DNA from: Methylobacterium currus
GTDB lineage: Bacteria > Pseudomonadota > Alphaproteobacteria > Rhizobiales > Beijerinckiaceae
Assembly: GCF_003058325.1 (NCBI RefSeq)
Contig: NZ_CP028843.1
Span: 5,325,001 to 5,389,000 of the forward strand
DNA length: 64,000 nt
Reading direction: 5' to 3'
Shown here: one piece after another, positions 48,777 to 57,153 of the stretch
Layout of the letters: each line of letters opens with the position of its first letter
How positions within the stretch are numbered: the stretch's first letter is position 1
Made by a program: the position numbers and the translations under genes
Notes under the pieces: model-generated
Told to the model about the DNA's origin: nothing
Database searches by the model: none
Seen by the model: the letters and a program-made list of their open reading frames with translations, nothing else

Positions 48777-49415
48777 TCAACCGGAGAGGCCGAGATGACG
48801 GGCGGCCTCGGTGAGGCCGGCGGCGATGCGCCGGGAGACCAGGGGGCTGGTGCAGACGTAGGTCGGGCTCGGATGCGGGATCGCCACCACGGGCAGGCCG
48901 GGCCGCGCCGCGGCGAGGTCGGGAGCCAGGGTCTGGGAGACCCGGCCGGACAGGACCACGGCGGCGAGCCCCGGCATCAGGGCCAGCAGCGGCGGCAGGT
49001 AGGCCCGGGCCGCCCGGATCTCGCCGGTGCGCGGCGCGCGGTTGCGGGCGCCGGGGGCGTGGATCACCCAGGGCACGGCGTTCCAGATCAGGGTGTCGGC
49101 GCGCGGGATGCCGGCCTGCGACAGGAAGCGGAAGAGGTTGGCGGCGGTGCCGGTGGGGTTGTCGCGGGAGACGAAGGCGGTGCGGCCAGTGGCCGGGCCC
49201 GGGGTCTCGAGCAGCAGCAGCAGGCGGGCGCTCACGCCGCCGTCGAGGGGATCGGCCTCCGGCACCGGCCTGTCCTGCTCGGCCCGGATCCGCTCGGCCA
49301 GACGGCGCAGGGATGCGAGGTGAGGGCTGACCTCCACCAGGGCGTGGCGTGCCGCGATGGCGCCGGGATCGGCCAGGCTTTTCGGGCCGGAGATCGTGGG
49401 CGCTGCCGGGGTCAC
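48777..49415 (-). CDS. Uracil-DNA glycosylase-family protein
   Basis: This 212-residue protein of the UDG superfamily shows LLLETPGPAT (about 66-75) in the place of the usual G-E-x-P-G loop, WNAVPW (about 111-116) and IPHPSP (about 182-187) with the conserved HPS. Start GTG at 49415 overlaps the stop of the PIG-L gene by 4 nt (GTGA), so translation is coupled. The variant first loop makes a repair role uncertain. It is the last gene of the putative biosynthetic cluster and may not take part in it. Confidence 0.75.
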   Translation of the reverse strand: MTPAAPTISGPKSLADPGAIAARHALVEVSPHLASLRRLAERIRAEQDRPVPEADPLDGGVSARLLLLLETPGPATGRTAFVSRDNPTGTAANLFRFLSQAGIPRADTLIWNAVPWVIHAPGARNRAPRTGEIRAARAYLPPLLALMPGLAAVVLSGRVSQTLAPDLAAARPGLPVVAIPHPSPTYVCTSPLVSRRIAAGLTEAARHLGLSG

Positions 49416-50161
49416 GCCAGGGTGAGACCGTCCGGCAGGGCGCCGGCGAGCCGGAAGGTTTCGCGCCCGCCCTCCTCGCGCAGTCGCTCGGCCAGGCCGG
49501 CGGGGCCGCCGAACTGGAAGCCGATCTGGCTCGCGTAAGATCCGCAGGCCGCGTGCTTGGCCGCCTCGTCCTCGGGTGACAGGCGCACGGTGACGGCGGG
49601 GAGATCCGCGAAGACCTCGCGGAACGGCTCCTTCGGGTCGGGATGGCGCACGGTATAGGGGAAGTCGCGCCACCACATGATCGGGCAGGCCGGGGCCAGA
49701 GCTGTCAGAGCCCGCACCAGCTGGACGTGATCGACGTGGCCGCCCACTCCTTGCGGCGCCAGCAGCAGGTCGGGCGCCGCGTCCGCCATCAGGCGGGCGA
49801 GGACCGGGGCGAGGTCGCCGGCGAGGGGATCGTCGGGCCGGGTCTCGGCGAAGAGCTCGGGGGCCGAGGCGTAGCCGCGATGCGGCGCTTCCGGGAGCGC
49901 GACGTGGACCGACGGGTTGAGGCCGAGCGCCGCCGCCGCCGCCCGGTCCTCCTCGCGGCGCAGGGCCATGTAGTCGACCTCCGGCCCGAGCCCCTTGTCG
50001 AGCTGGCAGGCGAGGGCGAAGCCCGCCGGCTCCGGCACGCTGGCAGTGAGCAGCGTCACCATCACCACCCGCCATCCCCCCTGTGCGAGCTGCGCCAGGG
50101 TGCCGCCGCAGGAGAAGGCGGCGTCGTCGAGATGGGGCGAGAGGGCGAGGGCTGTGGGCAT
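49412..50161 (-). CDS. PIG-L-family N-acetylglucosaminyl deacetylase-like protein
   Basis: This 249-residue zinc-dependent deacetylase has the metal ligands in PHLDDA (His10, Asp13) and HVDH (142-145). The family includes MshB (deacetylates GlcNAc-inositol), BshB and LPS/GPI deacetylases. It lies directly after a GT4 gene in a cluster headed by an inositol-phosphate synthase, suggesting that it deacetylates a GlcNAc-cyclitol (inference). A 71-bp gap with a hairpin separates it from the GT4 gene. Confidence 0.88.
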   Translation of the reverse strand: MPTALALSPHLDDAAFSCGGTLAQLAQGGWRVVMVTLLTASVPEPAGFALACQLDKGLGPEVDYMALRREEDRAAAAALGLNPSVHVALPEAPHRGYASAPELFAETRPDDPLAGDLAPVLARLMADAAPDLLLAPQGVGGHVDHVQLVRALTALAPACPIMWWRDFPYTVRHPDPKEPFREVFADLPAVTVRLSPEDEAAKHAACGSYASQIGFQFGGPAGLAERLREEGGRETFRLAGALPDGLTLA

Positions 50162-50200
50162 CGACTGAAATACTCAGAGAAAACCAGTGGACCGCGGAAT

Positions 50201-50222
50201 CCCTCTCCCATGTGGGAGAGGG
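50201..50222 (-). repeat. Intergenic hairpin between GT4 and PIG-L genes
   Basis: CCCTCTCCC (50201-50209) and GGGAGAGGG (50214-50222) form a perfect 9-bp stem with loop ATGT. The core resembles the mtgA terminator stem at 18185-18228. Without a U-run it is more likely an mRNA-processing or stabilising site than a strong terminator. Confidence 0.65.
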
Positions 50223-50232
50223 GGAGTGAACC

Positions 50233-51468
50233 TCACAACAGATGCGGCTCGGCGCGGAAGCGGCAGCTCGGGTCGTGCGGCAGGTCAGGATCGAAGGCCG
50301 GGTCCGGCCGCGCGCCCTGCACCGACGCGTAAACCTCCATGATCTGCCGCCCCACCGCCTGCCACGAATAGACCCGGCGGCACTCCTCCAACGCCGCCGC
50401 CGCGAGGCGGGCGCGCAAGGGGCGGTCGGCGATGATCCGGTGCAGCGCCTCGGCCAGGGCCGTCACGTCGCCGGGCTGGACCAGGAGGCCGTTCTCGCCG
50501 TCGCGCAGGCAATCCGAGACGCCGACCGAGTGGGTCGAGACCACCGCCTGTCCCGCTGCCATCGCCTCCAGGATCGTGTTGGAGAACCCCTCGGCGTAAG
50601 TCGGCGAGACGAACACGTCGCCCATGGCGTAGAGGCCCGGCACCGCATCGTAATCGGCGTAGCCGGTGAAGCGCACCTGATCGTCCGGGAAGCCGAGGTC
50701 GGCGGCGAGCGCCCGGGCCGGCTCCACGTCGGGGCCGATGCCGGAGATGATCGCCGAGAACGGCGTGCCGCGCAGGCGCAGCAGGCTCAACGCATCGAGG
50801 AAGTCGAGCACGCCTTTCCGGCGGTCGACCCGGCCGTGATAGAACAGCCGCACCGGATCGGCGGCGTCGCCCGGCATCCATCCTTGCGGCGGGCGGAAGC
50901 GCGCGGTGTCGACGGCGCCCGGCACGATGGTGAAGCGATCGGGATCGCTGCCGAGCCGGTCGCAGACCTCGGCCACGAAAGAGCGCCCGCCGATCAGCAG
51001 CGCGTTGGCGTGGGCCAGCACCCGCACCATGGCGAGGCGGTGGGTCTCGCAGCACGAACCGACCCAGTGGCCGTCGCCGCCCTGGATCGAGACGACGTTC
51101 GGCACGCCCAAGGCTTTCGAGGCGATCAGCGTGGCGAAGCCCGTGGGGTAGCCGTACTGCGCGTGCAGCACGTCGAAGGGCTTTCTCGCGTGCTCCGCCG
51201 CGATCGTCTCGACCATGGTGGCGATGTCGCGCTCGAAGTCGCCGCTCGCCTGCTCGCCGACCTGTTCGAGGCCGATCACCCGCACGCCGGGCACCGGCGG
51301 CGGCGGGCCGCCGCCATAGACCCTGGTGCCGAAGGCGTCGCCCCGGTATTGGCTCACCATCGTCACGTCGTGGCCGGCGCCGACGAGCTCGCGCAGGAGG
51401 TTCTGGGCGTAAACGCTCATGCCGGAGATGGCCGGGAAGTAGCGCCGGCTGACGAAGCACACCCTCAT
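50233..51468 (-). CDS. GT4-family (GT-B fold) glycosyltransferase
   Basis: This 411-residue retaining glycosyltransferase has the N-terminal acceptor domain with a Gly-rich start (RRYFPAISGMSVYAQNLL). The C-terminal donor domain has GRVDRRKG (212-219) and the EX7E motif (E293...E301 in EGFSNTILE). It is related in layout to MshA/BshA, which attach GlcNAc to inositol phosphate or malate. ATG overlaps the TIM-barrel stop by 4 nt. The substrate is unknown; the upstream inositol-phosphate synthase makes a cyclitol acceptor attractive. Confidence 0.88.
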   Translation of the reverse strand: MRVCFVSRRYFPAISGMSVYAQNLLRELVGAGHDVTMVSQYRGDAFGTRVYGGGPPPPVPGVRVIGLEQVGEQASGDFERDIATMVETIAAEHARKPFDVLHAQYGYPTGFATLIASKALGVPNVVSIQGGDGHWVGSCCETHRLAMVRVLAHANALLIGGRSFVAEVCDRLGSDPDRFTIVPGAVDTARFRPPQGWMPGDAADPVRLFYHGRVDRRKGVLDFLDALSLLRLRGTPFSAIISGIGPDVEPARALAADLGFPDDQVRFTGYADYDAVPGLYAMGDVFVSPTYAEGFSNTILEAMAAGQAVVSTHSVGVSDCLRDGENGLLVQPGDVTALAEALHRIIADRPLRARLAAAALEECRRVYSWQAVGRQIMEVYASVQGARPDPAFDPDLPHDPSCRFRAEPHLL

Positions 51469-52289
51469 CGGCGGCACTCCCGCAAATAGCGGAGCGAATC
51501 CGGGATCATCCGGTCGGCCCGGTGGCTCTCGCGGGACAGCTCGACGCAGACGAGCCTGTCGAAGTCGATCGATTCGAGCGCGTCGAGCACACCCGGCACA
51601 TCCATGTCGCCCTCGCCGAAAGGCAGGTGGATATGGGTGCCCCGCGCCATGTCCTCGATCGCCACGGTGCCGAGCCGGTCGGCGAATTCCCTCACCGCCG
51701 CGGCGGGCTCGCGCTCCTGGGTCACCAGGCAATGGCCGGTATCGAGGGCGAGCTGAAGGCCGGGCAGGTCGAGGGCGGCGTAGTCGTCCAGGGTCTCGAT
51801 CAGCATGCCGGGCTCGGGTTCGAGGGCCGCCACGACCCGGCGCTCGGCGGCGTAGGCCACGACCTCCTCGAGGCCGGCCCGCAGCCAGGTCCGGGCCTCC
51901 GCCGGATCGACGCCGGGCTTCGGCACCCCGGCCCAGAACGACACCGCCTCCGAGCCGAGGATCGCCGCGATGTCGACGGCGCGGTGCAGGAACGCGACCC
52001 GGCGGGCGCGGCCGGCGGGATCGGCCGTCACCAGGGTCGGCTCGTGCTTGGCGCGCGGATCGAGGAGGAAGCGGGCCCCGGTCTCGATCACCGAGCCGAG
52101 GCTCAAGCTGTAGAGGCGGCCGCGGACCCGCTCGGCCGCTTGCGCCCAGTCCTCGGCGAAGGGGTCGAGATGGTGGATGTCGAGGGTGAGCGCGACGCCA
52201 TCGTAGCCGGCCTCGGCGATGAGATCGAGCGCGTCGTCGAGGCGGTGGTTGGCCGCCCCGTTGGTGTTGTAGGCGAAGCGGAGTGTCAT
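51465..52289 (-). CDS. TIM-barrel sugar-phosphate isomerase/epimerase-like protein
   Basis: This 274-residue protein of the xylose-isomerase-like (AP_endonuc_2) fold has strand-turn features MTLRFAYNTNG, GYDGVALTLDIHHLDPF, LEPEPGM (Glu ligand), LDTGHC and IEDMARGTHIHLPFGEG, with metal-binding Glu, Asp and His in the expected order. Relatives include IolE/IolI of inositol metabolism and EboE-type proteins. It overlaps both neighbours by 4 nt, so it is firmly part of the cluster. Confidence 0.85.
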   Translation of the reverse strand: MTLRFAYNTNGAANHRLDDALDLIAEAGYDGVALTLDIHHLDPFAEDWAQAAERVRGRLYSLSLGSVIETGARFLLDPRAKHEPTLVTADPAGRARRVAFLHRAVDIAAILGSEAVSFWAGVPKPGVDPAEARTWLRAGLEEVVAYAAERRVVAALEPEPGMLIETLDDYAALDLPGLQLALDTGHCLVTQEREPAAAVREFADRLGTVAIEDMARGTHIHLPFGEGDMDVPGVLDALESIDFDRLVCVELSRESHRADRMIPDSLRYLRECRR

Positions 52290-53854
52290 GCCGCCCTCCC
52301 CCGGCGCTCCAGGCGGAACGGCGCGTGGTGCGATTCCGGCTCGCGGTAGAGAGGATAGAGCGGGCCGACGATGGTTTCCGCCAGCGCGACGTCGAACAAT
52401 GGCTGGCCGCCGAAGCGCTCCAGGGCCTCCGGGGTCAGGCGCACCGGGCGCAAGCTCTCGCTCTCCTCGCCGAAGCGGATCAGCGGGTGGTCGCGCTCGA
52501 TGAGTTTTCGCGTGTTGCGCTCGCCGATGCGGTAGTAGCTCATGGTCTCGACCTCGAGGCCCGGCACGATCGCCTTGACGATGCCGACGCCGCCGCCCGG
52601 CGGCGAGGCGTCGACGTAGAGCACGTCGAACCCCTCCGCCTCCAGCCGCTCGCGGGCGATGCGGCCGCGGTCCTGGCCCGTCGGGGCCGCTTGCGTCGGC
52701 AGGTCGGTGAACCGCTTGGTCGCGCGCTCGGAATAGACCGTCTGGCTGAGGAAGCCCCGCAGGGTCTCGGCCGGCTCGCCGATCCAGTCGAGCATCGCGG
52801 CGAGCGCCCTCCCCTCCTCCAGGTCGAGGCTCGGCAGCGCCTTCTCGATGAAGGCGTCGACGTAGCCCGGCGGGGTGATCGAGCGGGCGAGGTCGAGGGG
52901 TCCGTGGCCGAAGGTCTTGCGCACCCGCGCGGCCTGGAATTCCAGGATCGCCTTGCGCAGGGCCCGCTCGCGGTCCGGATCGCAGGCCTCGCCGCAGGCC
53001 GAGAGCGCGATCGGGGCCGGGGCGCGGGACGGATCGACGTCGTAGCCGACGCAGTAGACGTTGGTGAAGCCGAACTGGTCGGTGGCGAATTTCGGCATCG
53101 CCCGAATCCCTAAGGATTCCAGCCGGTCGAGCATGCCCTTCGTCTCGGGGCCGAGGCCCTGCGAGGTGTCGAGCATCACGCCCTGGTCGAGGGCGCGGAA
53201 CAAGAGGCCGTTGCCGTCGCGCTGGAGCAGCTCCAGGAGCCCGTGCCCGAGGGCGAAGTCCACGTCCGGCCCGGCGCCGAGCCCGTTGGTGATCAGGTTG
53301 GTGAAGGGCTGGTAGCCCGGCGACAGCTCGAAATAATCGGTCGCCGCGAGGTCGAGCGGCATCAGCACCGTCTCGCCGGTCCGCGCCCGGACCGTGCCGG
53401 TCCATTCGAGCACGGTGTCGCGATTCACCGGGCTGCCCGCCGGCAGCCCGAGGGTGAGCGGATCGGCGACCGAGTTCGCGCCGAAGACCCGCACCAGGTC
53501 GTGGTAGCTGCCGCGCTCCTTCTTGCGCGGGATCAGCGCCAGGCTCGGCATCAGGTTCTCGGCGATCTCGGCCACCGAGCCGATGATCGCCTCGTCGTCG
53601 GTGGCGCCGTAGCCGATGCCGCTCGGCATCGCGCCGACGAAATAGGGATCGTCGAGGAACAGCGAGACGAACCAGCACGGCACCCCGGTCCGGTCGAGGG
53701 GCGCCAGCGGGAAGCCGACGATCCGGCCCGGCGGCAGCACGTCGAGATAGGCGCGGACGGCGTCCGGCAGGCGCTCAGGGAGTCCCTCGATGACGCGCGT
53801 CTGGCCGTAAGGATAGGGGCGGGGTGCGGCGGGTCTGTCCACGAGCGATGACAC
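52286..53854 (-). CDS. YcaO-domain protein without recognised partner
   Basis: This 522-residue YcaO protein belongs to a family that uses ATP to activate amide carbonyls, forming azolines, thioamides or amidines. Typical blocks are GYGATDDEA through AEIAEN (81-100; the usual ExxER ends in Asn here), NGLGAG (190-195), the ELLQRDG helix (208-214) and, late, a VPGLEVE segment. The PxPxP tail of azoline-forming members is absent. No ThiF-like/ocin, TfuA or precursor-peptide gene is nearby. It overlaps the TIM-barrel gene by 4 nt and starts 12 nt after the oxidoreductase. The substrate is unknown. Confidence 0.85.
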   Translation of the reverse strand: MSSLVDRPAAPRPYPYGQTRVIEGLPERLPDAVRAYLDVLPPGRIVGFPLAPLDRTGVPCWFVSLFLDDPYFVGAMPSGIGYGATDDEAIIGSVAEIAENLMPSLALIPRKKERGSYHDLVRVFGANSVADPLTLGLPAGSPVNRDTVLEWTGTVRARTGETVLMPLDLAATDYFELSPGYQPFTNLITNGLGAGPDVDFALGHGLLELLQRDGNGLLFRALDQGVMLDTSQGLGPETKGMLDRLESLGIRAMPKFATDQFGFTNVYCVGYDVDPSRAPAPIALSACGEACDPDRERALRKAILEFQAARVRKTFGHGPLDLARSITPPGYVDAFIEKALPSLDLEEGRALAAMLDWIGEPAETLRGFLSQTVYSERATKRFTDLPTQAAPTGQDRGRIARERLEAEGFDVLYVDASPPGGGVGIVKAIVPGLEVETMSYYRIGERNTRKLIERDHPLIRFGEESESLRPVRLTPEALERFGGQPLFDVALAETIVGPLYPLYREPESHHAPFRLERRGRAA

Positions 53855-53866
53855 TCCTCGGGGCCG

Positions 53867-54931
53867 TCAGGCGGCCGGCGCGGCAGGGGATTGTTCAGGG
53901 AGACGGGATTGTTCAGGGAGATGCGACGGGGAGGCGGCGTAGGCGCGGGCCAGCAGCCGCATCGTGTGCAGGTCGCGCGCGGCCGACCAGGCATCCCGTC
54001 CCGCCGGATCGCGCAAGGACCGCCCGAAGGCCCGCACCTGCTCCAGGAACGGCGAGGCCTCCCCGTCGAAGGGAAGCGGCACGGTCGCGCCGGTGGCGCC
54101 GTCGGTGAAGGTCACGCTCCCGCCCGCCTCCTGGCCCATCGTGTTCCGGGCGACCAGCAGGCCCTGGGTGCCGGCGATCTCCAGCCGCCGGCGCGGCAGC
54201 GCGTCGGGGCAGTTATAGGCGACGTGCAGGCTCGCCAGCACGCCCGACCCGGTGCGGCCGATCAGGAGCGCGCCGTCGTCGACGGCGTAGTCCTGCGCCC
54301 GGGCCTGGGTCAGCGCCGTGACGTCGAGGATCGGCTCGTCGAGGAGGAAGTCGGTCAGGTCGAGGCCGTGGGGGGCGAGGTCCATCAGCGCGCCGCCGCC
54401 GGCCTGAGCCTGGTCGATGCGCCAGTTCTGCTGCCCCGGAATCGCCGTCCAGCCCCGGTCGAGCCAGCACGCATAGACGATGCGGATCGCCGTGACGGTG
54501 CCGACACGGCCGGCCCGGATCTCGTCGCGCAGGAGCCTGTGGGCCGGGTGGTGGCGCTGGTCGAAGGCGGTGCCGTAGAGGGCGCCGGTGCGCGCCAAAG
54601 CCGCCGCCATCGCCTCGGCGTCGTCGAGGGAGGCCGCCATCGGCTTCTCGCACAGGATCGCCTTGCCGGCCTGGGCCAGGGCCTCGACGGCGCCGCGGTG
54701 GAGGTGGTTGGGGGTCGCGACGTAGACCGCCTCGACCTCCGGCTCCGCGAGGAGCCCGGCAAGGTCGGCATGGCCCCGCGCGCCGAGATCGGCAGCGGCG
54801 GCGCGGGCCTCAGGTCCGGGATCGCAGACCGCGACGAGGCGGTGGTCGGCGGCCTGGATCGCCGGGGCCATGAAGTCCCGGGCGACCCAGCCGAATCCGA
54901 CGATGCCCCAGCCGATCGCATCCCGCATCAC
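53867..54931 (-). CDS. Gfo/Idh/MocA-family oxidoreductase
   Basis: This 354-residue NAD(P)-dependent dehydrogenase has the Rossmann motif GIVGFGWVARDF (about 9-20), VATPNHLH, the catalytic Lys in CEKPMAAS (about 94-101) and ALMDLAPHGLDL with the active-site His. The family oxidises sugars and cyclitols (e.g. inositol dehydrogenase IolG). Its ATG overlaps the methyltransferase stop by 4 nt. In this context oxidation of an inositol- or sugar-derived intermediate is likely (inference). The C-terminus repeats PEQSRLPEQS. Confidence 0.88.
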   Translation of the reverse strand: MMRDAIGWGIVGFGWVARDFMAPAIQAADHRLVAVCDPGPEARAAAADLGARGHADLAGLLAEPEVEAVYVATPNHLHRGAVEALAQAGKAILCEKPMAASLDDAEAMAAALARTGALYGTAFDQRHHPAHRLLRDEIRAGRVGTVTAIRIVYACWLDRGWTAIPGQQNWRIDQAQAGGGALMDLAPHGLDLTDFLLDEPILDVTALTQARAQDYAVDDGALLIGRTGSGVLASLHVAYNCPDALPRRRLEIAGTQGLLVARNTMGQEAGGSVTFTDGATGATVPLPFDGEASPFLEQVRAFGRSLRDPAGRDAWSAARDLHTMRLLARAYAASPSHLPEQSRLPEQSPAAPAA

Positions 54932-56100
54932 CAGCGCTCCGGCAGGTCGACGAACTCGCGGATGCGGGCGCGATCGACGGTCTCAGGGCCAGCCTCCAGG
55001 GTCTCGGGGCCCTCGGAGTGCCGCGGATAGGTGGCGCGGGCCGCGTACTCGTCGCGGTAGCGCTCGGACGGCCAGGCGATCACGTAGCCCCCGGTCGGAT
55101 CGGGCCGGTAGAGCGGATTCAGGCGTAAGTGCGCGCCCTCCCGCGGCAGGGTCAGCCCGTCGACGAGGGGCCGGGGCGCCGGGCGCATGCCGGGGCCGCA
55201 GACGACCGAGAAGGCCTCGACATGGTCGAGGGCGGCGGGCGCGGCCGGAACGGGTGCGCGGGCCTCGACGAGGGCCCGGGTCAATTCGTCGTCGTCATAG
55301 ACGAGCCCGTCGGGAAACAGCTCCTCGATCTCCGCCGAGGAGACCGCGTGCCCGGCCGACAAGCCGGGCCGGGCGCTGTTATGGACGTGGCTCAAGGCCA
55401 GCCATCCCTCCTCGCCGGCCGTCTTGCGCAAGGAGTCGAGGATGCGGGCCTTCTCGGGGAGGAAGTAGAACGCGTCGTGGCACATCACGAGATCGACGGG
55501 CGCCTGGTCGATCGGCCAATGCGGGCCGGCGGCGTCGAAGCAGACGAGCTGTGGCCTCTGCCCGGCGACCCAGTGGCGGGCGACCCAGAGCTTGGCGAAG
55601 ACGACGTCTCCCCCCGAGACCCGCACGCCGCGGCCCTGCAACTCGCGCAGGTAGTGGCCGATGCCGCAGGCGAGCTCGAAGGCGCAAGCCGGCTTGTTCC
55701 AGTGCGCTTCCAAGAGGGCGAGGCCGGCCAGATAGGTCGGGTCGCTCCAGCGATGTACGAAGTAGTCTCCGACCCGGCCCCAGCCGAGGCGGGCGCAGGC
55801 CTCGCGTAAGGACACGTACTTCATCTCGCGCACGAGGTCGCGCAGGGTCGCGGGATCGGCGGGCGGGCCGGTCCACCAATCGTCCTGGTCGGCGAGCAGG
55901 AGTTCGAGGGCGTGGCCGGGCGCCCCCTTGTCGAGATGGCCCAGGACCTCGCCCACCAGACCGTCGCGGCCGACCCGCAGATAGGGAATGCCGTCGACCA
56001 CCGGCCAGCGCGGGCCGCGCTTGCCCTCGCGCAGGGAATGGGGCGTGTCGTGGTGCAGCGCCTCGCCGGTGACCGGCGAGAGGAGCCCGAACGGGATCAC
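54928..56100 (-). CDS. SAM-dependent methyltransferase with N-terminal Trm112-like domain
   Basis: This is a 390-residue protein. Residues 1-50 (LLSPVTGEALHHDTP, then VVDGIPYLRVG) look like a Trm112/YcaR-type small domain that lacks the zinc cysteines. The class I methyltransferase core has motif I FELACGIGHYL (141-151) and a following acidic GGDV. Residues 210-300 hold the rest of the fold (MCHDAFYFLPEKARI). It overlaps the next gene by 4 nt. It begins 109 bp after the HD gene, across a hairpin, so it may have its own promoter. The substrate is unknown. Confidence 0.82.
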   Translation of the reverse strand: MIPFGLLSPVTGEALHHDTPHSLREGKRGPRWPVVDGIPYLRVGRDGLVGEVLGHLDKGAPGHALELLLADQDDWWTGPPADPATLRDLVREMKYVSLREACARLGWGRVGDYFVHRWSDPTYLAGLALLEAHWNKPACAFELACGIGHYLRELQGRGVRVSGGDVVFAKLWVARHWVAGQRPQLVCFDAAGPHWPIDQAPVDLVMCHDAFYFLPEKARILDSLRKTAGEEGWLALSHVHNSARPGLSAGHAVSSAEIEELFPDGLVYDDDELTRALVEARAPVPAAPAALDHVEAFSVVCGPGMRPAPRPLVDGLTLPREGAHLRLNPLYRPDPTGGYVIAWPSERYRDEYAARATYPRHSEGPETLEAGPETVDRARIREFVDLPERW

Positions 56101-56179
56101 GGATGCGTTTCCTCGCGGCGCCCGCCCTGCGGCAGGCTCTGACGTGAGATAGAGCGCGGGCGCGGACGCCCAAGGACGT

Positions 56180-56201
56180 GCGGACCCCCAAGGGTGTCCG
56201 C
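56180..56201 (-). terminator. Hairpin after the HD-like gene
   Basis: GCGGAC (56180-56185) pairs with GTCCGC (56196-56201), with an inner CCC/GGG pairing. It lies eight bases after the HD-gene stop on the minus strand. No U-run follows. It is a possible partial terminator that splits the cluster into two transcripts. Confidence 0.4.
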
Positions 56202-56209
56202 GATCCTCG

Positions 56210-57151
56210 TCACGGCAGCCGCATGTCGGCGAGCACCCGGTCGTGAAAGCCCTTCACCGGGCCGTCATGGACGAGGGCCATCTCGCCCAGCACCGTGTCC
56301 ATGGTGAGCGAGGCGGCCCGCAGGTGCTGGGCGATCTGCAGCACCCGGTCGATCACGTCGGCGGCGTGGAAGGCGCGGCCCTCCGCCGTGCGATCATCCG
56401 GCAGGATTTTTCGCGATGAGGCGACGACCTCGCGCAGCGGCGCATCCAGCTCGGAGAGCGCCCGCTCGCTCAGGGTCGCGATGACCGAATCGAGATGGTC
56501 GCCGAGCAGGATCTCGCCGGTGAAGCCCGCATCCGGCATCAGGGCGTTGTGCAGGTGGTGGGCCAGCCCTGCGACGAAGACCGTGGTCGGGTCGGCGCCG
56601 TAGAACGGGCTCAGGGCGACACCATAGACCGCCACCGTCAGGCAATGCTCGGCGTGGTTCTCCGGCGGCTCCAGCAGGATGCGCGGCTTGCCCGGGCAGG
56701 TGACGCCGGCCCGCGGCTGGTCGGCCTGGAGCCGGGCGAAGTGCGGCACCGGGCCGGGCGTCCAGTCCCGCGGCACAGCGAGGCAGGCGCGCAGACGGGT
56801 CGCGAGAACCGGATCGAGCGGGCCCGCCACCTCGTCGAAGCTCCGCACCAGCACGGCGGAAGCCTGATCCGGCGAGAGGCCGGCGACCGAGAGGAAGGCG
56901 GCGTCGAGATCGCCGAGGCGCGAGGCGGCCAGCGCCTTGGCGGTGATGTCGAGGGCGAGGGCCGCCGGGTCGGCCCCGCCGGCCAGGGCCGACCAAGCCT
57001 GGAGGAAGAGCCGCTCGGCGATCGAGCCGTCGCGCCCGGCGGACCGGATGCGCTTGATGTCGTTGAGCTCGACCAGGAGCTCGCGCTGGGTGAGCGGGGC
57101 GTGAGCCCCGCCCGCCGCAAGCTGGTTGGCGGGAATTTGGCTGCCGGCCAT
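56210..57151 (-). CDS. HD-like helical protein
   Basis: This 313-residue, mostly helical protein starts MAGSQIPANQL. The C-terminal half resembles an HD hydrolase: NHAEHCLTVAVYG (first His), then VAGLAHHLHNA where HD would be expected but HH is found, then HAADVIDRVLQ with a late Asp. The altered pair could change or abolish metal binding. The N-terminal 130 residues match nothing that I recognise. It begins two bases after the inositol-phosphate synthase stop, so the two are surely co-transcribed. Confidence 0.7.
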   Translation of the reverse strand: MAGSQIPANQLAAGGAHAPLTQRELLVELNDIKRIRSAGRDGSIAERLFLQAWSALAGGADPAALALDITAKALAASRLGDLDAAFLSVAGLSPDQASAVLVRSFDEVAGPLDPVLATRLRACLAVPRDWTPGPVPHFARLQADQPRAGVTCPGKPRILLEPPENHAEHCLTVAVYGVALSPFYGADPTTVFVAGLAHHLHNALMPDAGFTGEILLGDHLDSVIATLSERALSELDAPLREVVASSRKILPDDRTAEGRAFHAADVIDRVLQIAQHLRAASLTMDTVLGEMALVHDGPVKGFHDRVLADMRLP

Positions 57152-57153
57152 CC

